A stretch of DNA of 5,347 nucleotides from Bacteroidota bacterium (GTDB lineage: Bacteria; Bacteroidota; Bacteroidia; Chitinophagales; UBA2359): contig JAHDCM010000280.1 of NCBI GenBank assembly GCA_020629895.1, positions 1 through 5,347 of the forward strand. The letters are read 5' to 3'. The position numbers and the translations under genes are program-made. This document shows, in pieces, positions 1 to 5,347 of this stretch. The notes below the pieces were generated by a model that had not been told where the DNA came from, ran no database searches, and saw nothing but the letters and a program-made list of their open reading frames with translations. Position 1 is the first letter of the stretch. Each line of letters starts with the position of its first letter.

Positions 1-1208
1 GAGGTGAGGGTGTTCATGATAAAGTGAGGTCTGATATTCTTTTTTAAGAGTTCATTTTTTAATCGTTCTGATTCTACTAGGGAGTGTTCATATTCCTGTC
101 TTTCGGCGCGTCGATTGATGGTGAGTAGGTAGAGCATGCCTAATAGCATGAGTACAAACCAGATAAATACACTGACATCGAAAGTAGAAACGAAGTGAAA
201 TCGGGCTATATGAGGCATTATAAGGTCTATGATAAATCCAGTTATACATGTGGCTAATAAAACAAAAGCTCCTTGTTGTTTTTTGTAACAAGCATAAAGA
301 ATAATAATTGCTGAAAAGGCAGTGACGATGTTGTGGTGAACGATAGCGAGATCGTCAAAACATTCGTACATACTCCATTCGTAGTAAGCGATGACCGCAA
401 TAAGTGCTGTAAATAATATTTTTTTCCAGGGAAATTTGAATTGGAGCATTAAAAATAGTGGAATTAATACACTAATAGCTGCATGACAATAACCAATAAT
501 AACTAATCGCGTTCGCTGAAAAGGATAAGTATAAGCATAAAAATGCTTGGAATATTCCATCATCAATAGTCCGAAGAAAACAAGACAGATAATTCCAAAA
601 ATAAGCGTGGCTATTTCTTTGGGTTGGTTAATAAATAGGAAGAAGAAGTAAATACCTGTGATTAAAAAAATGCCAGCAATTAAGAACATATAATTGCAAA
701 ATTGAAGCCGACCTTGTAACAGGTATTGATAATCAGATACCATACAATAAGCATGTGAACCAGGTTCTTGATAAGATTTAGTGGCACGCAATGCTAATAT
801 ATGTTTTCCTGGACCGATTAATGAATCGGGTAGCGGGAAAAAGTGGTGGTAGGTGCCAGGTATTTCAGGTGAATGATCGTTTCTTAATCGTCCATTTACT
901 CCCAAATACTGTCCGTCCCAATAAGCTTCATAAGCAGCAGTCGCACCAATCATGATGCCTTTATTTTTTTCATCCTTAAATTCTTCAGGCAGTTGAACAG
1001 AGATACGCGCCCAAAAAACACCCTTATTCGTAACGGTTAAGGTGTCATGATCTTCCCATTGACTTGTATCAAAGTCTTTGGCTGCCCAAGCCATATCATC
1101 TCCAATTTGCACCTTTATATCATTGGGCCAATAATATGCTTTATGATTATTACAGCTACTTAGTAATAAAAGGAGAAGGGGGAAAAGGTATAGTCGATTT
1201 GTTTTCAT
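1..1208 (-). CDS. Seven-transmembrane LytS-type sensor histidine kinase with lipobox and periplasmic jelly-roll domain (3' end beyond window)
   Basis: Read on the minus strand from ATG at 1208-1206, the frame stays open to the window edge (402 residues seen). Residues 1-19 form a lipoprotein-type signal: MKTNR, a leucine-rich core and the lipobox LSSC with Cys19. Residues about 27-155 resemble a galactose-binding-like beta sandwich (DFDTSQWED, then AYWDGQYLGVNGRLRN). Residues about 165-362 contain seven hydrophobic segments, an arrangement like 7TMR-DISM receptors. A charged linker (RRAERQEYEHSLVESERLKNE, residues 365-385) leads into KKNIRPHFIMNTLT, the phospho-acceptor box of the His_kinase family (PF06580), with likely His395. 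Such kinases usually signal to LytTR response regulators. The ATP-binding part is off the left edge, so completeness cannot be judged. The start is favoured by the immediate signal peptide. Sensor role is a family inference; the ligand is unknown. Confidence 0.88.
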   Translation of the reverse strand, partial: MKTNRLYLFPLLLLLLSSCNNHKAYYWPNDIKVQIGDDMAWAAKDFDTSQWEDHDTLTVTNKGVFWARISVQLPEEFKDEKNKGIMIGATAAYEAYWDGQYLGVNGRLRNDHSPEIPGTYHHFFPLPDSLIGPGKHILALRATKSYQEPGSHAYCMVSDYQYLLQGRLQFCNYMFLIAGIFLITGIYFFFLFINQPKEIATLIFGIICLVFFGLLMMEYSKHFYAYTYPFQRTRLVIIGYCHAAISVLIPLFLMLQFKFPWKKILFTALIAVIAYYEWSMYECFDDLAIVHHNIVTAFSAIIILYACYKKQQGAFVLLATCITGFIIDLIMPHIARFHFVSTFDVSVFIWFVLMLLGMLYLLTINRRAERQEYEHSLVESERLKNELLKKNIRPHFIMNTLT

Positions 1209-1213
1209 GATTC

Positions 1214-1221
1214 CAAAGATA
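1214..1221 (-). promoter_or_regulatory. Candidate Bacteroidota -7 box for the sensor kinase
   Basis: On the minus strand these bases read TATCTTTG, matching all six fixed positions of the Bacteroidota sigma-ABfr -7 consensus TAnnTTTG. Only five bases separate it from the kinase ATG, so transcription from it would give a nearly leaderless mRNA. No convincing TTTG-like -33 element is seen 19-21 bp upstream, which lowers confidence. A single such match in this short region could also arise by chance. Confidence 0.35.
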
Positions 1222-1245
1222 CAGGATAAAATAGCTAGGTACATT

Positions 1246-1274
1246 ACCGTTCACAAGCACCTTGAGCAGTTCAC
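1246..1274. promoter_or_regulatory. LytTR-like direct-repeat operator in the divergent promoter region
   Basis: Two 9-bp direct repeats, ACCGTTCAC (1246-1254) and GCAGTTCAC (1266-1274), share an identical GTTCAC core and lie 20 bp apart centre to centre, with an 11-bp gap. The published LytTR half-site pattern is [TA][AC][CA]GTTN[AG][TG], repeated with roughly a 12-bp gap. The first repeat fits except at the last base and the second except at the first and last. The adjacent kinase is of the class that partners LytTR regulators, so the context supports the reading. The regulator itself is not in the window. It lies between the divergent kinase and barrel genes and could control either. Confidence 0.45.
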
Positions 1275-1302
1275 TAGTATTCCTTCATTTTTCTTGCCAA
1301 AG

Positions 1303-1320
1303 CGATTATACTTGTAATCG
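1303..1320. promoter_or_regulatory. Perfect dyad CGATTA-N6-TAATCG over a possible promoter of the barrel gene
   Basis: CGATTA (1303-1308) and TAATCG (1315-1320) are exact inverted repeats around TACTTG. The stretch TATACTTG (1307-1314) inside it differs from the Bacteroidota -7 consensus TAnnTTTG at one base, so the dyad could be an operator covering the promoter of the plus-strand barrel gene. It could alternatively fold as a small hairpin just before the purine-rich ribosome-binding stretch. No good -33 element is seen. The inverted repeat is directly visible; the function is inferred. Confidence 0.35.
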
Positions 1321-1321
1321 A

Positions 1322-1328
1322 GAGGAGG
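1322..1328 (+). promoter_or_regulatory. Strong Shine-Dalgarno-like GAGGAGG upstream of the barrel gene
   Basis: GAGGAGG is close to a full anti-16S match, which is unusual because Bacteroidota genes mostly lack Shine-Dalgarno signals. It sits 14 bases before an ATG at 1343 (in frame with the barrel protein), 10 bases before an ATG at 1339 that opens only a six-codon frame, and 44 bases before the ATG at 1373 that starts a clean signal peptide. It therefore argues for the longer 1343 start, or is fortuitous. Confidence 0.3.
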
Positions 1329-1372
1329 GAAATAGTGGATGAATGAACGTATTTTTTAAACAAAAACAAACC

Positions 1373-3760
1373 ATGAAAAAGCAGTTAATTTTAGTGTTGT
1401 CTTTATGTTTATTACCCCTTTTTATCTTTGCCCAATCTGCCAATAAACTTGGCACCATTTCAGGCATATTGCTTAGTGAAACATCCGAACCGATCCCTTA
1501 TGCCACGGTTAGTGTGTTTGATGTCGAAGAACAATTTGTAGCAGGAGCTATTAGTGATGAAAAAGGTTTTTTTGAAGTAGCAGCATTGCCTTTAGCTACT
1601 TGTATGATAGAGATCAAATCGTTGGGATACAAAACGAAAAAAGCGGGAATGGATTTAAACAAAAAAAATAGAAAAGTAGATATCGGACAGGTGACGATGG
1701 AATTGGATCAGCAACAATTGGACGCCGTAGAAATTACAGGCGAACAATCTTCTTATAATTTACGATTGGATAAAAAAGTCTTTCAAGTAGGGAAAGACAT
1801 TCTGTCACAGGGAGGCAATGCTATTGATGTATTAGAGCAAGTCCCTTTAGTATCGGTTGACCCGAACGGAACGGTTATGTTAAGAGGCAGTAGTCAGGTG
1901 CAAATTTTGATTAATGGAAAACGCTCAGGCTTAACGATGAACAATGCGCTAGAGCAAATAGGTAGTGAAAATATAGAACGCGTAGAAGTGCTTACTAACC
2001 CTTCGGCTAGTTTTGATGCCAGTGGTTCTGCAGGAATTATCAATATCATTTTAAAGAAAAAACGCAAAGAAGGTTTAAACGGACAAATATCAGTCGTGGC
2101 GGGGATTCCTGCGAATCATATTGTGATGCCAGGCTTTAATTATCGAAAAGGCAAGCTCAATTTATTTGGAAATTACAGATGGCGATATTCTGATTATAAT
2201 GGCAACTATAGCATGAAGCAAGAAACCTATAATGATGGTGTAACGACCTTTTTAAATCAAGTAGAAGACGAAGATCGTCATGATGACGGGCGTTCAGGCT
2301 ACTATGGAGGAGACTATTATTTTAGCGATAAAAGTAGTGTTACCCTTGCTTACTATCGTTCAAAAACCAAAGATACGGATGTTACCCAACTCGACTATCG
2401 TATTTGGGATAATGACACAAGCGATTTTAATATTTCCAGAATAGGAAACTCCGTAGAGAATCGGGCTTATAATCAACTGGAGTCAAATTTTACCCATCAT
2501 TTTGATGATAAAGGACAAAAACTCAACCTCGATTTTCAATACGATTTTTGGAACAGCACCAAAGATTGGGAGTTAGATACAGAAGGAGATGTGAAAGCCG
2601 TCAATACAGGGAAAGCCTTACGTACCACGAATAAAGCAGGAAGTAAAGATTATGTGTTGAAAGGAGATTGGATAAAGCCCTTAACAAAGGATAGTAAGGT
2701 GGAAATGGGCGTAAAACTAGAGAACCGAATTGTCACCAATGATTATCTTGCCGAGATCGAACAAGATGAACAATGGATCACCTATAATGACATAGACAAT
2801 GAATTGGATTACTCCGAGAAAATAGGAGCGGCTTATATACAGTACCAAAATAGGTTTAAGAAATGGGAATATCAGTTGGGATTAAGGTCAGAATATACCT
2901 TGATTGATATCGCAGATGTAGAAGAAGCGTATAGCGATCAAAAAAAGTATATCAACCTTTTCCCTTCTGTCCATTTATCATATCCAATGAACGATCAAAA
3001 CTCCTTGCAGTTAAGCTATTCCCGTCGTATCAACCGCCCTAGTTTGTGGAGCCTTTATCCCTTTAATGAGATCAAAGATTTTAATTTCCAGCAAATTGGA
3101 AACCCAAGTCTTAATCCCTCATTTACCAACTCCTACGAATTATCCCTACTACATGCTTCTGAAAAAATAAGTATTAATCCATCTGTCTTTTGGAAGCAAA
3201 CGAATGACCCGACCCAAGATTATTTGGAACGAACAGCCGATGGCATGTTTCTGACCAAACCCGTAAATTTAGATACCCGTAATGAAGTTGGTGCATCTGT
3301 TTCTATCAATTACTCACCAGTCAGAATGTTGCGTTTAAGTGCAGAAATGAATGCATTAAGATTTCAGGAAAGAGGCGAATTTGAGACCCAAAATATGGAC
3401 ATAGATGGCACGAATTGGGGATTTCGCCTTATTTCGAGTATGCGCTTACCACTCAACCTAAAATGGCAAGCTATGTTTGCCTATCAAGGCCCCGAACAAA
3501 GTGCGCAAATTAATTATTTAGACGTTTATACCCTAAACTCTGGCTTGAGTACCACTTTCTTAGACGACAATCTAATGGTGAGTCTTCGAGGATTTAATAT
3601 CTTAAATTCTAGAGTGCAAAGAGCCGATGCCGAGTCGCCTACCTTTAAGGCAGAACAAGAAGGAGCTAGGTATGGGGCTAGATATAGTTTAGGAATTGTA
3701 TATAAAATCAATCAAACGCCGAAAGATCGGATTAGAGAGGCGAAGCGAGGGAATCGGTAA
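1373..3760 (+). CDS. Outer-membrane beta-barrel / TonB-dependent receptor-like protein (CarboxypepD_reg, Plug, OMP_b-brl_3 type)
   Basis: A 795-residue outer-membrane protein. I chose ATG 1373 because it directly begins a signal peptide (MKKQLILVLSL to FIFAQ, residues 1-21); an in-frame ATG at 1343 adds ten residues and is better placed for the GAGGAGG at 1322. Residues about 27-112 form a carboxypeptidase-regulatory-like domain (GTISG...PIPYATVSVFD, DEKGFFEV, then SLGYKTK). Residues about 128-230 form a plug domain, including RGSSQVQILINGKR and NPSASFDASGSAGIINIILK. The rest is alternating aromatic/polar strand sequence of the PF14905 outer-membrane barrel kind (for example RINRPSLWSLYPF, IGNPSLNPSFTNSYELSL). 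The substrate is unknown: no SusD partner or metabolic gene is adjacent. After the final strand (YSLGIVYKIN) comes a basic tail ending KDRIREAKRGNR rather than a terminal aromatic residue. The gene diverges from the kinase and converges with the T9SS protein gene. Confidence 0.9.
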   Translation: MKKQLILVLSLCLLPLFIFAQSANKLGTISGILLSETSEPIPYATVSVFDVEEQFVAGAISDEKGFFEVAALPLATCMIEIKSLGYKTKKAGMDLNKKNRKVDIGQVTMELDQQQLDAVEITGEQSSYNLRLDKKVFQVGKDILSQGGNAIDVLEQVPLVSVDPNGTVMLRGSSQVQILINGKRSGLTMNNALEQIGSENIERVEVLTNPSASFDASGSAGIINIILKKKRKEGLNGQISVVAGIPANHIVMPGFNYRKGKLNLFGNYRWRYSDYNGNYSMKQETYNDGVTTFLNQVEDEDRHDDGRSGYYGGDYYFSDKSSVTLAYYRSKTKDTDVTQLDYRIWDNDTSDFNISRIGNSVENRAYNQLESNFTHHFDDKGQKLNLDFQYDFWNSTKDWELDTEGDVKAVNTGKALRTTNKAGSKDYVLKGDWIKPLTKDSKVEMGVKLENRIVTNDYLAEIEQDEQWITYNDIDNELDYSEKIGAAYIQYQNRFKKWEYQLGLRSEYTLIDIADVEEAYSDQKKYINLFPSVHLSYPMNDQNSLQLSYSRRINRPSLWSLYPFNEIKDFNFQQIGNPSLNPSFTNSYELSLLHASEKISINPSVFWKQTNDPTQDYLERTADGMFLTKPVNLDTRNEVGASVSINYSPVRMLRLSAEMNALRFQERGEFETQNMDIDGTNWGFRLISSMRLPLNLKWQAMFAYQGPEQSAQINYLDVYTLNSGLSTTFLDDNLMVSLRGFNILNSRVQRADAESPTFKAEQEGARYGARYSLGIVYKINQTPKDRIREAKRGNR

Positions 3761-3787
3761 GATTGATGTATAAAAATAAATTTGGAT

Positions 3788-3822
3788 GGTTGACTTTTTG
3801 TTTTTGTAGTAAAAAGTCAACC
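3788..3822. terminator. Probable bidirectional intrinsic terminator between convergent genes
   Basis: GGTTGACTTTTT (3788-3799) pairs perfectly over 12 bp with AAAAAGTCAACC (3811-3822) around an 11-nt loop. It starts 27 bases after the barrel stop codon (3758-3760) and ends 6 bases before the last base of the opposing stop codon (3829-3831). On the plus strand a short TTTT follows after a C run; on the minus strand an AT-rich stretch with TTATTTTT follows a few bases on. Position between two convergent stops and the A/T-based stem suit a two-way terminator, though neither strand has a long T tract directly after the stem. Confidence 0.7.
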
Positions 3823-3828
3823 CCCCTT

Positions 3829-4968
3829 TTACTTCACCACTGTCCGATAAACAGCCATTTCTCCCACCTCAATTTTCAAAAAATAAATCCCACTGGTATA
3901 ATTAGAAAAAGGAATCATCGCAGTAGGAGAACCAACATACTGATCCAATAATAATTGCCCCTGCACATTATACAAAGAAATACGAGCATCATCACTCACT
4001 ACTGGCAAGCCTATATACAAGTCATTTACAATAGGGTTCGGATAACAAGTAATCGTCTCCTCCAATACTTCCTGTTCCAAACCAGTAGCAGGATTAACAA
4101 AACAATTAATCGTAGGAATTGCTATATCCCTTCGAAGCGTACCGATCAAACTATCATTACGATATTCATCCACACAAATACCCATGGTATAAAGCCCCAA
4201 GGTATTGGCTCGCAACTGCATAATACCCGTTATAGGATTGATAAAAACCGTCGTATCACTTGATATAGGAGTTGCATACGAGAAAGGATCGCGCCACCTA
4301 ACAGAATTATAAGGCGGTGACGAAGCTGGCTCAAGACAAAAATCGGGATTGCCAGGCTGCACACAGGTTATAGAAGCCCCCAGATATACATCACAAAGCG
4401 AGTACGCCAACGAATCCCCATCCACATCCGTAGCAGAAAAATCAACATACATTAATTTACCTCTACAAAAGAAATTATTCGTTTCAAGATTAAAAGTCGG
4501 CGAAGAATTCTTTTGCTCCCCCAAATAAGGAATATAATTAAATAGGGTAAAACCTTGCTCTCTAGGATCACGAAGGTTATGAATGCTTGCAGACCGACTA
4601 AATCGTTGATAAACAATATATAAATCCTGTTCAACCGTTGTTAGGTCAATGGTTGCCGTATATTCCCCTTTTTGAACACACAAATCAATCAGCCACTCAT
4701 TTTCATGCGGAATATACGATATTTTTGGCGACTCAATACGTAGCTGATCATACAAGGTATAATCCTCTGTAAAGAAAAAAAGATAGACAGGATCATCAAA
4801 TTCTGCTCCACCACCCAAACAATCGCGGTATAGATTGAGCTTAATTTCATATTGCCTACCCTCAAGCTGTTTATAAGTAATTTCTCCTCCTAATAAATGA
4901 TCTGCAAATGAAACAGAAGGTAGCAATAGAAATGATAAAATCGCAAATACACATAGGTACCGATACAT
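3829..4968 (-). CDS. Secreted cysteine-rich surface protein with T9SS type A C-terminal sorting domain
   Basis: A 379-residue protein. The frame extends upstream to an ATG at 5058, but ATG 4968 is chosen because it begins a clear signal peptide (MYRYLCVFAILSFLLLPSVSFA, residues 1-22). The mature part opens DHLLGGEITY (23-32) and YRDC (47-50), then has SATDVDGDSLAYSLCD (178-193), PPYNSVRW, FINPITGIMQLRANTLGLYTMGICVDEYRND and LIGTLRRD. I recognise this as the N-terminal module of large Saprospiraceae/Flavobacteriia-type surface proteins that often end in gliding-motility-associated tails. Here it is followed almost at once by a T9SS sorting tail (about 305-379: YPNP at 309-312, YNVQGQLL, YTSGIYFLKI, final RTVVK), which directs export through the outer membrane. 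The mature part has nine cysteines (50, 97, 168, 192, 202, 211, 265, 289, 308), suggesting disulphides. Exact function is unknown; surface or secreted location is confident. Confidence 0.9.
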   Translation of the reverse strand: MYRYLCVFAILSFLLLPSVSFADHLLGGEITYKQLEGRQYEIKLNLYRDCLGGGAEFDDPVYLFFFTEDYTLYDQLRIESPKISYIPHENEWLIDLCVQKGEYTATIDLTTVEQDLYIVYQRFSRSASIHNLRDPREQGFTLFNYIPYLGEQKNSSPTFNLETNNFFCRGKLMYVDFSATDVDGDSLAYSLCDVYLGASITCVQPGNPDFCLEPASSPPYNSVRWRDPFSYATPISSDTTVFINPITGIMQLRANTLGLYTMGICVDEYRNDSLIGTLRRDIAIPTINCFVNPATGLEQEVLEETITCYPNPIVNDLYIGLPVVSDDARISLYNVQGQLLLDQYVGSPTAMIPFSNYTSGIYFLKIEVGEMAVYRTVVK

Positions 4969-5096
4969 AATACACGAATTAAAAGTTATAAACACAAACA
5001 CATTATTTGCAGTTGTTGGGAAGCGTACTATTGAAAGAATAAACGATGCAGGTTGCACCTAAAGATACTAATTTTAATGATATTAAATATTTTTTT
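4969..5096. other. AT-rich upstream region of the T9SS protein gene; no gene
   Basis: This stretch should hold the promoter of the minus-strand T9SS protein gene. The best -7-like match on that strand is TGTGTTTG (4995-5002), one base off TAnnTTTG, without a recognisable -33 partner, so I do not call a promoter. An in-frame extension of the neighbouring gene to 5058 is possible but would place about thirty residues before the signal peptide. It ends in a run of nine T (5090-5098) that borders the repeat-rich element to the right. Confidence 0.5.
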
Positions 5097-5106
5097 TTGG
5101 GCGTGT

Positions 5107-5164
5107 CCTTTTTTCGCCTCGCCCGTCAATGCCTAAACGCATCGAAAGGCGAGGCGAAAAAAGG
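5107..5164. repeat. Perfect 17-bp inverted repeat (hairpin A)
   Basis: CCTTTTTTCGCCTCGCC (5107-5123) and GGCGAGGCGAAAAAAGG (5148-5164) are exact reverse complements around a 24-nt loop. The loop contains a further small dyad, ATGC (5129-5132) with GCAT (5139-5142), and CG/CG at 5124-5125 and 5143-5144. No T run follows the stem on either strand, so an ordinary intrinsic terminator is unlikely. Confidence 0.9.
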
Positions 5165-5179
5165 TCGGGCTATCCGTTT

Positions 5180-5282
5180 GTAGTTGCCTTATACAAGCCA
5201 GTTCAGCTATTCACCTAGCAGTGTCTTCCTTCGTCAGCCCTGCTAGGTGTAGCTTCACAAGGCTTCTATTTCGGCAAGCTAC
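5180..5282. repeat. Long stepped hairpin of three nested stems (hairpin B)
   Basis: The outer stem pairs GTAGTTGCC (5180-5188) with GGCAAGCTAC (5273-5282) with one bulged G. The middle stem pairs AAGCC (5195-5199) with GGCTT (5261-5265). The inner stem pairs AGCTA (5205-5209) plus CACCTAGCAG (5212-5221) with CTGCTAGGTG plus TAGCT (5240-5254), with only a 2-nt bulge. Internal loops are short and nearly symmetric (6/7 and 5/6 nt) and the end loop is 18 nt. The ordered nesting of all three argues against accident. Confidence 0.75.
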
Positions 5283-5303
5283 CACTACTATCCCTCACGC
5301 GTA

Positions 5304-5324
5304 GGGTATCCCTTGTGGGTACCC
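5304..5324. repeat. Small hairpin GGGTA-CCC / GGG-TACCC (hairpin C)
   Basis: GGGTA (5304-5308) and CCC (5310-5312) pair with GGG (5317-5319) and TACCC (5320-5324), leaving one bulged T and a TTGT loop. The right arm itself is the palindrome GGGTACCC (5317-5324). No T tract follows within the next bases, so it is not an obvious terminator. Confidence 0.6.
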
Positions 5325-5347
5325 GATGGAACGATTGATGATTAAAC
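5325..5347. other. Right edge, no supported feature
   Basis: Only 23 bases remain after the last hairpin. An ATG at 5338 (ATG ATT AAA) could open a plus-strand gene, but nothing beyond two complete codons after it is visible, and no Shine-Dalgarno or promoter signal supports it. Confidence 0.2.

Larger units (their letters stand above)
5097..5324. repeat. Composite structured element of three successive hairpins, probably a dispersed intergenic repeat
   Basis: Directly after a T9 tract, the sequence switches to visibly more G+C-rich DNA built almost wholly of inverted repeats. The order is GGGCGTGT, a perfect 17-bp hairpin, GGTCGGGCTATCCG, a long stepped hairpin, CACTACTATCCCTCACGC and a small GGGTA/TACCC hairpin. 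The blocks GGGCGTGTCC, GGTCGGGCTATCCG and ATCCCTCACGC look to me like constant parts of intergenic repeats common in Bacteroidota genomes, with variable palindromes between them; that is recollection, not a search. No open frame of useful length crosses it. It may be a non-autonomous mobile repeat or a structured transcript. Confidence 0.6.

Noticed and set aside
88..291. 67-residue minus-strand frame
   Set aside because: It lies inside the kinase gene on the same strand in a different frame; the kinase frame has the membrane segments and family motifs, so this is a shadow.
3526..3711. 61-residue minus-strand frame
   Set aside because: Antisense to the last strands of the barrel protein, with no start signal or recognisable motif.
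3763..3951. 62-residue plus-strand frame after the barrel gene
   Set aside because: It runs through the terminator hairpin and into the 3' end of the opposing T9SS gene; its sequence shows no domain and is explained by antisense reading.
3955..4263. 102-residue plus-strand frame
   Set aside because: Fully antisense to the T9SS protein gene, whose signal peptide and sorting tail prove the coding strand.
4452..4634. 60-residue minus-strand frame with hydrophobic stretches
   Set aside because: Same strand but out of frame within the T9SS protein gene; the hydrophobic look follows from the T-rich reading.
5073..5098. AT-only hairpin (TTTAAT / ATTAAA) followed by nine T, terminator-like on the plus strand
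   Set aside because: Six A-T pairs with a 3-nt loop are too weak, and no plus-strand gene ends here.
5097..5324. CRISPR array or tandem repeat
   Set aside because: The repetition is inverted and each hairpin differs in sequence; there is no regularly spaced direct repeat.
5097..5324. tRNA or rRNA fragment
   Set aside because: No cloverleaf with a GTTCRA T-loop or CCA-proximal acceptor stem, and no recognisable rRNA core sequence.

Overview
The window looks like chromosomal DNA from a member of the Bacteroidota. Three things point there: a surface protein with a type IX secretion (T9SS) C-terminal sorting tail, a TonB-dependent receptor-like barrel with the carboxypeptidase-regulatory-like N-terminal domain typical of this phylum, and a seven-transmembrane LytS-type sensor kinase with a PHFIMNTL histidine box. 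The N-terminal module of the secreted protein (HLLGGEITY, later YRDC, and a SATDVDGDSLAYS-like stretch) recalls large adhesin-like proteins of Saprospiraceae and relatives. A Saprospira/Aureispira-like host is my best guess, but it is an inference from family memory.

Layout, left to right. (1) Positions 1-1208, minus strand: the first 402 codons of a membrane sensor histidine kinase, cut by the left edge two codons' worth of bases after the start of its histidine-box region; its catalytic ATPase domain lies outside. (2) Positions 1209-1372: a divergent control region of about 165 bp. It carries a pair of direct repeats resembling a LytTR-type response-regulator site, a perfect 6-bp dyad over a possible promoter, and a purine-rich Shine-Dalgarno-like stretch. 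(3) Positions 1373-3760, plus strand: an outer-membrane barrel protein of the TonB-dependent receptor / OMP_b-brl_3 type. (4) Positions 3788-3822: a 12-bp perfect hairpin between convergent genes, probably a bidirectional terminator. (5) Positions 3829-4968, minus strand: a 379-residue secreted, cysteine-rich protein with a T9SS tail. (6) Positions 4969-5347: no gene. The right part (about 5097-5324) is a dense run of inverted repeats: a perfect 17-bp hairpin, a roughly 100-nt multi-step hairpin and a small GGGTA/TACCC hairpin, joined by short sequences that look like the constant parts of a dispersed repeat.

How the parts may work together. The kinase class normally phosphorylates LytTR-family response regulators, and the repeats between it and the barrel gene fit the published LytTR half-site pattern. 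The simplest model is that this kinase and a regulator encoded just beyond the left edge control their own expression, the barrel gene, or both. The T9SS protein is convergent and shows no evident link to the pair. The strongest candidates for something under-described are the LytTR-like site and the structured element at the right end; no defence system, CRISPR array, transposase or RNA gene of known type is visible.
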